A stretch of 43,157 bases of DNA from Bacteroidota bacterium (GTDB lineage: Bacteria; Bacteroidota; Bacteroidia; AKYH767-A; 2013-40CM-41-45), in the NCBI GenBank assembly GCA_003151745.1, contig PLYJ01000089.1, forward strand, positions 1 through 43,157. The letters run 5' to 3'. A model generated the notes under the pieces. The model searched no databases. It saw only the letters and a program-made list of their open reading frames with translations, and was not told the DNA's origin. A program made the translations under genes and the position numbers. This document shows, one piece after another, positions 17,515 through 25,655 of the stretch. Each line of letters begins with the position of its first letter. The first letter of the stretch is position 1.

Positions 17515-19815
17515 TCAACCCCTCACCCTCAACTCATACAAATGCCTCTGAAACTCAATAAACGTAGATCGTATGCTGTCCACACTCCCCAATTCATCCG
17601 AAGCATCAGCAATAGAATGATACTTTAATTCCAACAGACTTGGCAGCTTTTCCTGGTCGAGTTCTTCTACGCCTGTTTCAATATATTTGGAAAGGACAAA
17701 TTCGAGAAACTCTTTTTGTTTGTTGTTAAGCGCAGCGAACATATTTGATTGAGCAGATGCTACTCTTGCTTCTCTTGTGATTGGCTTTATTGAAAAGGAG
17801 ATGAACTCCAAGACATCAAACAAATCACTTTTCTCTGCATCTATTAGTTTTTGCAAGGTGGTTAGTTCCTCTTTTCCAAAACCTGCATCTTCCAATTTAA
17901 GAAGTAATGTTTTGCGGGTAATTGGATTAGACCAGATGTTGCGAAGTTCTGCTTCGCTTTTAAAGAAATCAGGTAATGCGCCGAATAAATTATTTAGAAA
18001 CTCCTGTGCTGTAATGGGGGTTCCGTCAGCATTGAAAAAAACAGAATCAAAGGTGTTTATTATTTCATGCTCTTTGCCATCACGCAGTTTTATCTTTATT
18101 TTCTTTTTCCTTATGATGTTTTCATTTGGCTCTTTCGTGTTAGTATCAGTCGGGGGAGGAGAAGGATCAGTATAGTCTGGCTCTAATGGATCGCCATCCC
18201 ATTCAGGGTCCTTGAAATGATGGTAAGCATTTACAAAGTCATAGATGGTGAAGAAGTCTTTCCCGTCAAACAACCTTGTCCCCCGCCCTATTATCTGTTT
18301 AAATTCAATCATGGAATTGATGGGGCGCATCAATACAATGTTGCGGATGTTTCGTGCATCCACGCCTGTAGATAATTTTTGCGACGTGGTTAAGATGGTG
18401 GGGATGCTCTTTTCATTGTCCTGAAATTCGCGCAGGTATTGTTCTCCCAACTCCCCGTCATTGGCTGTAACGCGAACGCAATAGTTTGTCTCTTTACTTT
18501 TCTTGTATTGATTAATTAAATCCCTTACGCCTGCGGCATGATCCTGTGTAGCACAAAACACAAGCGTCTTTTCGTTTTGATTAATCAAGTCCATAAAGAT
18601 TTTCACGCGGTTTGCTTCGCGTGCTTTAATCTCTATGATCTTATTAAAGTCTGCTTCCTTATAGGTCTTGCCTGTTTCAATTTCCCCTTCCACCACATTA
18701 TCATCAGGCTCGTATTTGTATTCGTCCAGAGAAGTCTTAATCCGTTTCACTTTAAACGGGGTAAGAAAGCCATCGTTGATTCCGTCTTTCAGTGAATAGG
18801 TATAAACGGGCTCACCGAAATATTTATACGTGTCCACATTTTCATTTCGTTTGGGCGTGGCCGTTAAACCAATCTGCACGGCAGGCGCAAAATATTCCAA
18901 TATGCCGCGCCAGTTGCTTTCATCATTTGCACCGCCACGATGACACTCATCAATGATGATGAAATCAAAATAGTCTGCAGGGTATTGACCAAAGTAAGGC
19001 GTGTCATTAGGGCCGCTCATAAACGTCTGGAAGATGGTAAAGAAGATGCTGCCATTGGTAGGCACCTGCCCGTTCTTTTTAATCTCACTGGGCTTGATGC
19101 GCACCAGCGCATCTTCAGGAAAAGCAGAAAAGGCATTGTATGCCTGGTCAGCTAAAATATTCCTGTCGGCTAAAAATAATATGCGGGGACGCCTCGCGCC
19201 GTCGCGCATTAAATTCCAACGCGTTTGAAAGAGCTTCCAGGCAATCTGAAAAGCAATAAATGTCTTGCCCGTGCCTGTGGCAAGGGTAAGCAATATCCGT
19301 TGCTTTTTATCAGCAATGGCATCTATCGTTTTGTCAACTGCTATCTCCTGGTAAAACCGTGTGCCCTTGCTCCCGCCCTGGTCTTCAAAGGGCAGGATGC
19401 TTAATTTATTCTGCCATTCATTTTTTACAGGAAATGCCTTAGTCCACAATTCATCAGGCGAATGAAAGTTTTCTACCAACCCTTCAAAAGCCGATTCCAT
19501 CTCCATGTAATAAATCTCCCTACCATTGGCAGCGTATGTGCTATCAATCTTTAATTTAAGCGCATAGTTTTTTGCCTGCGCCACACCTTCTCCCACTTCA
19601 TCCTCCTCACTCTTTGCTTCAATCACAGCCAGCTTACGCCCCTTATAGGCCAATACATAATCAGCAAATACGGGCTTAAACCGCTTTCCTCCTGATTGTA
19701 TTTTGCCGGGTGCGATGGGATGTTCCCGATGCACCTTCGTGCCTTCAAGCACACCCCATCCTTTTTCTCTTAGTTTGGGGTCAATAAGTTCTGCTCGTGT
19801 TTCTGCTTCGTTCAT
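17515..19815 (-). CDS. hsdR: Type I restriction enzyme R subunit
   Basis: This 766-residue subunit translocates DNA and cuts it when unmethylated target sites are met. The N-terminal nuclease shows D52, E66-x-K68 (VIEAKS) and the QxxxY motif (Q80-AKN-Y84). The helicase motor has Walker A ATGTGKT (179-185), DECH (289-292), and LTATPKRNE as motif III. Length suits the EcoEI-like, shorter HsdR group. It is the last gene of the hsdM-hsdS-GxxExxY-hsdR operon, and its ATG lies 11 bases from the end of the GxxExxY unit. It appears complete. Confidence 0.93.
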   Translation of the reverse strand: MNEAETRAELIDPKLREKGWGVLEGTKVHREHPIAPGKIQSGGKRFKPVFADYVLAYKGRKLAVIEAKSEEDEVGEGVAQAKNYALKLKIDSTYAANGREIYYMEMESAFEGLVENFHSPDELWTKAFPVKNEWQNKLSILPFEDQGGSKGTRFYQEIAVDKTIDAIADKKQRILLTLATGTGKTFIAFQIAWKLFQTRWNLMRDGARRPRILFLADRNILADQAYNAFSAFPEDALVRIKPSEIKKNGQVPTNGSIFFTIFQTFMSGPNDTPYFGQYPADYFDFIIIDECHRGGANDESNWRGILEYFAPAVQIGLTATPKRNENVDTYKYFGEPVYTYSLKDGINDGFLTPFKVKRIKTSLDEYKYEPDDNVVEGEIETGKTYKEADFNKIIEIKAREANRVKIFMDLINQNEKTLVFCATQDHAAGVRDLINQYKKSKETNYCVRVTANDGELGEQYLREFQDNEKSIPTILTTSQKLSTGVDARNIRNIVLMRPINSMIEFKQIIGRGTRLFDGKDFFTIYDFVNAYHHFKDPEWDGDPLEPDYTDPSPPPTDTNTKEPNENIIRKKKIKIKLRDGKEHEIINTFDSVFFNADGTPITAQEFLNNLFGALPDFFKSEAELRNIWSNPITRKTLLLKLEDAGFGKEELTTLQKLIDAEKSDLFDVLEFISFSIKPITREARVASAQSNMFAALNNKQKEFLEFVLSKYIETGVEELDQEKLPSLLELKYHSIADASDELGSVDSIRSTFIEFQRHLYELRVRG

Positions 19816-19826
19816 GCTTCTACTTC

Positions 19827-20309
19827 TGTCTGAATTAGGATTTTTAGGATTTGATGATTTTAGGATTTTGTTTTATGTAATCCTTATTTTCTGCATGGTT
19901 GACATTGTAAACTCTTTTAAACTCCAGACTCTTTGCTCCAAAATTTATCAATAACCCGGTTGGTAAATTGTATGCCTGACAATAATTCATTGCTTGTGCC
20001 AGGTGAACATCTTCCAGCTTTATCAATGCCTTCAACTCAACCATTATATTTTCTTCGACAAAAAAATCAACTCTCCGGGTGCCAATCTCTATGCCCTCAT
20101 AAAAAATAGTCATTTCCATTTCGCGTTTATAAGATAATCCTTGCTTATCCATTTCAATAGCCAGTGCTCGCTGATAAATGACTTCCTGAAATCCATTACC
20201 TAAAGTAGTATGCACTTTCATAGCACACCCAATTATTTTTCTTGTAACTTCTTCGTATTTCATTTTAAAATCCTATCATCCTCTAATCTAACAAATCCTA
20301 ATTCAGACA
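19827..20309. mobile_element. Inverted-repeat unit carrying a GxxExxY gene (unit 2)
   Basis: The arms are 19827-19869 and about 20267-20309. The first 17 bases of each, read inward, are identical (TGTCTGAATTAGGATTT), and the rest matches with about four mismatches and small gaps. The arms are coding: one encodes the last 15 residues of HsdS and the other the last residues of GxxExxY. The unit is 483 bases, close to the 478 of unit 1, and lies exactly between hsdS and hsdR. Confidence 0.7.
19844..20263 (-). CDS. GxxExxY protein (PD-(D/E)XK-like), copy 2
   Basis: This 139-residue protein has the signature GFQEVIY and the nuclease-like segment RVDFFVEENIMVELKAL (D...ExK). It is clearly divergent from copy 1, so the two are not a recent duplication. 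Its ATG overlaps the hsdS stop (ATGA), which implies translational coupling. The final residues NPKIIKS are encoded by the left inverted arm. It is not a known part of type I restriction complexes, so I regard it as an inserted gene, although a modulating role in restriction cannot be excluded. Confidence 0.85.
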   Translation of the reverse strand: MKYEEVTRKIIGCAMKVHTTLGNGFQEVIYQRALAIEMDKQGLSYKREMEMTIFYEGIEIGTRRVDFFVEENIMVELKALIKLEDVHLAQAMNYCQAYNLPTGLLINFGAKSLEFKRVYNVNHAENKDYIKQNPKIIKS

Positions 20310-21516
20310 ATTCCCCATTAAATGCTTTTTGAAGAATAGATTTTTTCAACTCCTCCAAATCATTCACCTTTTGCTCATAGATGGCTTCCAACTTTTTCGT
20401 TTCCGCTGATAGCGCATTGAGTTTGGTGACGATGGTTTGTTGTTCTTTGAGTGGAGGAATTATTAAAGACAAATTCTTTAAGTCTTTATAATAAATGGCA
20501 GAAACATTTGTTGTTCCGCTTTTAAAGTTTTTTAGTTTTTCAATAATACTCTTTGTGGTGAAGGAATAATTAATAAAATATGGATTTATCGTTTTGATAA
20601 ACCGTACCCTCATAATATTATTGTTGTATAAAATTATCTCATCTTCATATCCTTCAAACAAACAAGTTTTACCAACTAATTCATAACTATTTCGAGTGTT
20701 AAATAAAAAATCACCATTTGACAAACTGTATTTTGAAACCTCATCCTTAGTAGCATTAACACAAACATATTTTGATAAATCGAAACGATTATCGCGAGTA
20801 ATATTGTTCATCTTAACATACTTGTATTTATAATCCGCTTTCTGTTCTCTTGAATTTTTTATCAATCCAATAACATTACTTTCAATTATTTCTTCCAAAG
20901 TCTTCTCCTCCCATCCCTCACGCTTCTCATCAAACACCCTTTGCAAGTAACTCTCAAAAAGCTCCCGTGCATTTTGAAGATTCTTTTCAGCATTTTCTTT
21001 TGCCTTGCCTATGGCGGCAAAGGCTTCATCTAATATGGTTACTATGCGCTTTTGTTCGGGAAGTGACTTTGGAAAACGAAGAAAGATACTTTTTACTTCT
21101 GCATCAGTTACTGCTGGATAACTCGCTCCCTTTTGCAATTTCTCCATTTGCACATTGAACTCATCTGTAAGTAAAAAGTAAAAAAGATATTGATTATAAA
21201 TAAAATCATTACCTCTCAAAACAAAATAGCCTGTGCTACAAACTTGCTCATTATATTCGTCTGTGATTAAAGCAACTCGGCTATGTGTTGGTCTTACTGT
21301 CGCAAAAATCACATCATTTGTTCTTACTAGTTTTCTTGCTCGGCTTGGTGCATCTTTTCCAAGCAGCAGAGTTGCATTTTCTATTTGTTTTGTTTCTTTA
21401 TTTACGCTTGAAACATCAAGATAAGTAAACTCAGCATTAGGATTTTTTGTTGGGTCAACCATTTCCGTTCTCACCAATACCTCGCTTAACTTTTTTAATT
21501 CCCAATCTTTCCTCAT
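20260..21516 (-). CDS. hsdS: Type I restriction enzyme specificity subunit
   Basis: This 418-residue subunit recognises a bipartite DNA target for both modification and restriction. Two target-recognition domains are each followed by a conserved helical spacer: FPKSLPEQKRIVTILDEAFA in the middle and IPPLKEQQTIVTKLNALSAE near the end, with AFNGEL as the usual closing block. After this, the extra tail ELGFVRLEDDRILK is encoded by the arm of the GxxExxY unit and looks foreign. It overlaps hsdM by four bases. Confidence 0.92.
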   Translation of the reverse strand: MRKDWELKKLSEVLVRTEMVDPTKNPNAEFTYLDVSSVNKETKQIENATLLLGKDAPSRARKLVRTNDVIFATVRPTHSRVALITDEYNEQVCSTGYFVLRGNDFIYNQYLFYFLLTDEFNVQMEKLQKGASYPAVTDAEVKSIFLRFPKSLPEQKRIVTILDEAFAAIGKAKENAEKNLQNARELFESYLQRVFDEKREGWEEKTLEEIIESNVIGLIKNSREQKADYKYKYVKMNNITRDNRFDLSKYVCVNATKDEVSKYSLSNGDFLFNTRNSYELVGKTCLFEGYEDEIILYNNNIMRVRFIKTINPYFINYSFTTKSIIEKLKNFKSGTTNVSAIYYKDLKNLSLIIPPLKEQQTIVTKLNALSAETKKLEAIYEQKVNDLEELKKSILQKAFNGELSELGFVRLEDDRILK

Positions 21517-23012
21517 ACCAATTCCAATATTGACTCTAAAATAGCAGCACTTTCTTCATCCAATGTTTTCATCTCATCCAATATTTTCTTCGGTGAGCGC
21601 AGTGCGGCTTCTTCTTTTTTATTGGGGTTCTTTACAGAGAGGTCGTAAGTGGTAGTGTCTAAGTTTTTTAGATTCACCGTCCATGAGTTTTCGCTGTCGG
21701 CTTTTGTTTTCTGCAACTTCACAAATTCTGCCAGGTCGTTTTCATTCAGTGCATTGGTCTTGCCAAGATTGCGGTCAAGGTTAAGTTGGTAATACCACAC
21801 CTTTTTTGTGGGCACACCTTTTTCAAAAAACAAGACCACCGTCTTTACGCCTGCACCTGTAAAGGTGCCTCCCGGCAAATCAAGCACGGTGTGCAGGTTG
21901 CAATCTTCCAGCAGCATTTTGCGCAAGCTCACAGAGGCATTGTCTGTATTGCTAAGAAAAGTGTTTTTAATCACCACGCCTGCCTTGCCTCCTGCTTTCA
22001 GTATTTTTATAAAGTGCTGTAAGAACAGGTAAGCCGTCTCGCTGCTTTTAATACCAAAGTTTTGCTGCACCTCTGCCCGTTCCTTGCCGCCAAAGGGTGG
22101 GTTAGCAAGCACTACATTGTAACGGTCTTTGTCCTGTATGTCGGCAAGGTTTTCTGCCAGCGTATTGGTGTGTATAATATTGGGCGCTTCCACTCCGTGC
22201 AAAATCATGTTCATGATGCCGATGATGTAGGCAAGCGATTTCTTTTCTTTTCCATAGAAGGTGCGCTTCTGCAGAATTTCAATTTCCTTCGTCGTTAACT
22301 TCGAAGCAACGGGTTTTCCTCCCTCCCCTTTGGGGAGGGCCGGGGTGGGGCCGTTTTTCAAATAATCAAATGCTTCGCATAAGAAACCCGCACTGCCAAG
22401 AGCGCCGTCATAAATCTTATCGCCTATTTCAGGAGCTACCACCTTCACAATGGTTTTAATGAGCGGGCGGGGCGTGTAATATTCACCGCCGTTTCTACCT
22501 GCATTGCCCATGTTCTTTATCTTGTCTTCGTACAGGTGGCTCATTTCATGCTTCTCCGCATGGGTGCGGAAGCGCAGCTCGTCAATGCGGTTAATCACCT
22601 CGCGCAGGTTGTAGCCGCTTTGTATCCTGTTTTTAAGTTCCGTAAATATTTCACCAATCTTGTATTCAATGGTGTCAGCGCTTAATGCATCGGCTCTGAA
22701 CTTTTTGAGATAAGGAAACAGCTTGATGTTTACAAAGTCGCTGAGGTCATCGCCCGTCAATGCTTTGTGATGGTCCAGCTTGCCTTCTTTATTCTTTGGC
22801 GCAGCCCACACAGCCCATTTGTATTGGTTGCTGATGATGGGCGTATATGTTTTACCCGACAGTTCGGCAGCCGTCTTTTTATCCTTTTCTAAATCATCGA
22901 GGTATTTAAGAAAGAGTATCCAGGAGGTCTGCTCCACATAATCCAACTCACTGCCGCAACCGGCATCCTTATGCAGGATGTCGTCAATATTCTTAAAGGT
23001 TTGTTCAAACAT
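21513..23012 (-). CDS. hsdM: Type I restriction enzyme M subunit (adenine methyltransferase)
   Basis: This 499-residue N6-adenine methyltransferase protects host sites with HsdS and is required for restriction. The N-terminal helical domain is followed by EYYTPRPLIKTIV, a SAM-binding motif I in the variant form DGALGSAGFL (202-211), and the catalytic motif IV NPPF (304-307). Residues 221-233 (GPTPALPKGEGGK) are encoded by a GC-rich palindrome and look like an in-frame repeat insertion between motif I and motif IV. A good promoter lies upstream, directly preceded by a 21-bp repeat array. Confidence 0.93.
   Translation of the reverse strand: MFEQTFKNIDDILHKDAGCGSELDYVEQTSWILFLKYLDDLEKDKKTAAELSGKTYTPIISNQYKWAVWAAPKNKEGKLDHHKALTGDDLSDFVNIKLFPYLKKFRADALSADTIEYKIGEIFTELKNRIQSGYNLREVINRIDELRFRTHAEKHEMSHLYEDKIKNMGNAGRNGGEYYTPRPLIKTIVKVVAPEIGDKIYDGALGSAGFLCEAFDYLKNGPTPALPKGEGGKPVASKLTTKEIEILQKRTFYGKEKKSLAYIIGIMNMILHGVEAPNIIHTNTLAENLADIQDKDRYNVVLANPPFGGKERAEVQQNFGIKSSETAYLFLQHFIKILKAGGKAGVVIKNTFLSNTDNASVSLRKMLLEDCNLHTVLDLPGGTFTGAGVKTVVLFFEKGVPTKKVWYYQLNLDRNLGKTNALNENDLAEFVKLQKTKADSENSWTVNLKNLDTTTYDLSVKNPNKKEEAALRSPKKILDEMKTLDEESAAILESILELV
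22321..22350. repeat. Palindromic insertion inside hsdM
   Basis: CCCTCCCC-TTT-GGGGAGGG is followed by CCGGGGTGGGG. It is translated on the minus strand as PTPALPKGEGG. It is the type of GC-rich palindrome that is dispersed in Bacteroidota genomes. Confidence 0.75.
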
Positions 23013-23042
23013 GTGTTATTAGGTCTTTAACTTTTAACCGAA

Positions 23043-23074
23043 CAAATGTAAACCTTCTTGGTTAACCTCTCAAA
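23043..23074 (-). promoter_or_regulatory. Promoter of the hsd operon
   Basis: On the minus strand TTTG (23071-23074) and TACATTTG (23043-23050) are separated by 20 bases, close to the Bacteroidota TTTG-N19-TAnnTTTG consensus. It lies 31 bases before the hsdM ATG, leaving a short leader. Confidence 0.75.
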
Positions 23075-23079
23075 ATCCT

Positions 23080-23373
23080 ATAGAAGATTCATCGTGTTTA
23101 ATAGAAGTCTTGTCATGTTCAATAGAAGATTCAACGAGGTTAATACTGATCACGTTGAATTCAATAGTAACCTTAACGAGGTTAATACTAATCACATCAT
23201 GATTGATAGTAGATTCAACGAGATTAGCATTAATTGCATCGTGATTAGTAGAAGATTCATTGAAGTTAGTATTAATCACGTTGTGATTAATAGAAGTCTT
23301 GTTGAGATTAGTATCAATCTTAACGTGATTAATAGAAGTTTCGATAAAACTTCTATTGATTTTTGCCTGATTG
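23080..23373. repeat. Array 2: about fourteen 21-bp degenerate repeats
   Basis: Units start at 23080, 23101, 23122 and so on every 21 bases, for example ATAGAAGATTC followed by AACGAGGTTA, alternating with ATACTAATCAC-type units to give a partial 42-base period. Both strands stay open through most of it because 21 is a multiple of three, but the resulting peptides are low-complexity and I do not count them as genes. The array fills the gap between the polymerase-like gene and the hsdM promoter. Confidence 0.88.
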
Positions 23374-23391
23374 TTATTTAAAAGTGGCTTT

Positions 23392-24768
23392 TTAGGCTAA
23401 ATTTGAAGAAGACCATCTTTCAGGCTTAACAGACGGGTGAATACCGATGGCTTTTACCATTTCATCTATCATTACTTCGGCAGCATAACCTTCGTCTTCT
23501 ACAGGACATACAATGCTGTCATGTATCGTGAAAAATGGCATATCGGGGCGCTCAATGGCTATACGCTTTGCTATGTTGTCGAGCATGAGTTTGCTTTCAA
23601 TGGTCTGCAAAAGACGTGGCAGGATGGTGCTGTCTTTCCTCTTAATCAGGTTAAAAATCTCATACACAAAAGGAAAGATGAACCTGAATATGCGCTTTGG
23701 TTTTGCTTCCGCCTGTCCTATGAAACGGTTGTCGGTAAAAAGTACGGTAAAGACAATTTTTTTAAGCTCTTTGCGGTCTTTTATTACGATGCCTGTTTCA
23801 GCTTCCACTGCTTCCTGAATGTATTCATACAGCCATCCCTTTTCCGTTGGCGCAATGTAGGGCTGAAAGCCTTGCCCTTTAAAGCTTCCATCATATTTTA
23901 CTATCATAATGTAAGAATAGATGTCAGGGATTGTTGAAGATGAATATAGAGGTTGAAAGTTAGAAAGGTTATCCGAAATATTATAAATATTGAAGGAAAA
24001 GGGAGAATTGACCCCCGTTGCAGAAAAATCGTAAAAATTTTCATCCAGCAGTACCGCACTCAAACACGGTTGGCTGTTTACGAAATCAACGCCAACTAAC
24101 GGAATACCGTTGTAAGTTATAAAGTTGCGTAACTCGCTTTTTATGTTGGTAAGCGGAGTGTGCAAACGATGAACATTAGGATCTACCTTAAAATAGAAAT
24201 CGTGCTGACTGATGCGGGTGATGGTAATGAAACTTGCATTGAATTTGAGCATGGCATTTACATCTCCCTTTTCAATGTTAAGTTTCAATTGTTGTTCCAG
24301 ATACTTTAATGCGCCAACAAAATCAATCTGCAAATGCTCATTATACCATCTGTGCATATAGCTGTATTTTTTCACTATTTTATCTTCTTCCGGTGCGGTT
24401 TTTCTTATGCTCTTAACCAATGTGTATTTGGTGATAAGCTCAACCTTTACACTCGTCCGGTATTGAGGCGTAAACCGGTATCCTGTTGACTTTTCGGAAG
24501 GGATGTAATGATTGTCGGTTTCAAAAATATTATGCCTTACCAGGTATTTCAGGTAATCAGCACACTCGTGAATCTTACCTTGCAGTTTCTCGGAATTAAT
24601 TAGTGCATAGTTGTACATTTTAAGCATATCCTTATTGTATGAGGGTATCTCCGTAACTAAACTTATGATATGCCTGAAACAATCTACATAATACTTAAAG
24701 CAGGGTGGGTTTTCAGTAAGAAATTTTTCGATGTTTAGATTGGATGGTATATATGCCTTCTCTTCCAT
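23392..24768 (-). CDS. Polymerase-like protein with family A/T7-type palm motifs
   Basis: This 458-residue protein has no family name that I recognise with certainty. Three blocks resemble single-subunit polymerase motifs: motif A VGVDFVNSQP with D228, a motif B-like helix DRKELKKIVFTVLF (331-344), and motif C FFTIHDSIV with H416-D417-S418, which recalls the IHDS of T7-type RNA polymerase and the HDE of DNA polymerase I. RLHTPLTNIKSELR precedes motif A. Proteins with D-x-x-N-S-Q-P are, as I remember, found on phage and mobile elements. There is no signal peptide. It follows an HTH gene by 39 bases and precedes repeat array 2. I infer a replication or reverse-transcription-like enzyme of a mobile element; activity is unproven. 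Confidence 0.5.
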   Translation of the reverse strand: MEEKAYIPSNLNIEKFLTENPPCFKYYVDCFRHIISLVTEIPSYNKDMLKMYNYALINSEKLQGKIHECADYLKYLVRHNIFETDNHYIPSEKSTGYRFTPQYRTSVKVELITKYTLVKSIRKTAPEEDKIVKKYSYMHRWYNEHLQIDFVGALKYLEQQLKLNIEKGDVNAMLKFNASFITITRISQHDFYFKVDPNVHRLHTPLTNIKSELRNFITYNGIPLVGVDFVNSQPCLSAVLLDENFYDFSATGVNSPFSFNIYNISDNLSNFQPLYSSSTIPDIYSYIMIVKYDGSFKGQGFQPYIAPTEKGWLYEYIQEAVEAETGIVIKDRKELKKIVFTVLFTDNRFIGQAEAKPKRIFRFIFPFVYEIFNLIKRKDSTILPRLLQTIESKLMLDNIAKRIAIERPDMPFFTIHDSIVCPVEDEGYAAEVMIDEMVKAIGIHPSVKPERWSSSNLA

Positions 24769-24807
24769 AATTAAATACTTTAAAATTCTTTTTTATATAT
24801 ATTAAAA

Positions 24808-25116
24808 TCAATGTCTGCCAAACCGTTCTCTCAGCATAGCTTTGATGTCCTCAAGCAAATAATAAAATTTAGCACCAATTTTTGTGAACCGCAGCACGCC
24901 TGTATTGCGCCAGTGGCGGGCTGTAGGGCTTGTGATGTGCATGGCTTGCAGCAATTCGCTGTTGTCAATAACACCTATTTCGGCTGCTATCTGCCTGTCG
25001 CGCCCAGGCAATCGGCTTTTTATTTCTTTCAGTTCGGTTTTTATTTCTCTTGTTTCCGTTAATAGTTCGGCAAGCAATTCGACATCGCTTTTATATATAT
25101 TGCTGGTATTTTTCAT
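24808..25116 (-). CDS. Helix-turn-helix protein of the excisionase-like (HTH_17) type
   Basis: The ATG at 25116 (MKNTSNIYKSD) is preferred to a TTG two codons earlier. A coiled-coil-like N-terminus (ELLTETREIKTELKEIKSRL) is followed by IGVIDNSELLQAMHITSPTARHWRNTGVLRFTKIGAKFYYLLEDI, a winged-helix pattern in which the IG-x-K-x-Y-Y-L segment is the wing. Members of this type in Bacteroidota mobile elements are DNA-binding and often accompany replication or integration genes. The polymerase-like gene lies 39 bases downstream, likely in one transcript. A truncated homologue lies at 26951-27253. Confidence 0.75.
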   Translation of the reverse strand: MKNTSNIYKSDVELLAELLTETREIKTELKEIKSRLPGRDRQIAAEIGVIDNSELLQAMHITSPTARHWRNTGVLRFTKIGAKFYYLLEDIKAMLRERFGRH

Positions 25117-25189
25117 AACCAAATGAATAATCGTAATGCTTTAAATTTGAAGGTATTAAGATACGGATTGTATAGTGAATTATAAAGCA

Positions 25190-25265
25190 CAAAACAAGGA
25201 TTTCATGCCTTTTTATTAACAAAAAATTGATAAACAAACAGATTTCCCAACCTGCCTTGTTTTGT
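25190..25265. repeat. Inverted repeat ACAAAACAAGG / CCTTGTTTTGT
   Basis: The arms are near 25190-25200 and 25255-25265, upstream of the HTH gene. The centre is AT-rich. It is part of the 25117-25655 gap, which otherwise holds only repeats and the rpsF promoter. Confidence 0.45.
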
Positions 25266-25346
25266 TAATAAGGATTGCTTCATTGCATTCGCAAAGACAG
25301 TTAATCGAAGGGAATGATGGTTAATCGAAGCTGCGAAACTTTCAAG

Positions 25347-25462
25347 GTGCGTGCGCAAGGGATGGTAGCGGAAAGCCCACAGTCCCGCATTTCGCGGGAC
25401 GAGGACTTGTAGCCCCGCAATAAGCGGGATAAACTCCCAGCCCGACCCGAAGGGATGCGCCC
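25347..25462. repeat. Multi-hairpin repeat upstream of rpsF
   Basis: Two strong hairpins, GTCCCGC-ATTTC-GCGGGAC (25382-25400) and CCCGC-AATAA-GCGGG, are framed by GCGCAAGGGATGGTAG and CGAAGGGATGCGCCC, which share AAGGGATG. GAGGACTTGTAG lies between. I recall elements of this kind as dispersed repeats in Bacteroidota. Whether they are RNA or DNA elements cannot be told here. Confidence 0.55.
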
Positions 25463-25472
25463 AAAGAAAAAC

Positions 25473-25546
25473 AGTTCAAAGTTGCTAAGTTCAATGTTCA
25501 ATGTTGTGGGACTTTGAACGGGGAAACCTTGAACTTTGAACGTTTT
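25473..25546. repeat. Hairpin of GTTCAAAGTT words upstream of rpsF
   Basis: The left arm 25473-25509 (AGTTCAAAGTTGCTAAGTTC and more) pairs with the right arm 25511-25546. The same words occur at the ppx 3' end (5654-5724). Confidence 0.6.
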
Positions 25547-25551
25547 TTGCT

Positions 25552-25580
25552 GTTTTTAACCCTTTCAGGTCTTTAAAAAC
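25552..25580 (+). promoter_or_regulatory. Dyad motif, copy upstream of the rpsF promoter
   Basis: Arms GTTTTTAA and TTTAAAAAC flank a centre CCCTTTCAGGTC. It lies 17 bases before the -33 element. Related copies are at 32047-32074 and 33589-33616. It may be an operator or a short transcribed hairpin. Confidence 0.45.
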
Positions 25581-25597
25581 AAAATTTGGGGGATTGT

Positions 25598-25628
25598 TTT
25601 GCCGGATTAAATAGTTTTTCTACATTTG
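25598..25628 (+). promoter_or_regulatory. Promoter of rpsF-rpsR-rplI
   Basis: TTTG (25598-25601), exactly 19 bases, then TACATTTG (25621-25628) is a perfect match to the Bacteroidota consensus. The ATG follows 27 bases later. Confidence 0.85.
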
Positions 25629-25655
25629 CAACCCTTTAAAAAAAATAGATAAAGA

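Noticed and set aside
23058-23381. Frames on both strands over array 2 giving INHDVI or FNEVNT-type heptads
   Set aside because: A 21-bp repeat keeps all stop-free frames open. The peptides are low-complexity with no start context, and the promoter of hsdM overlaps the region.
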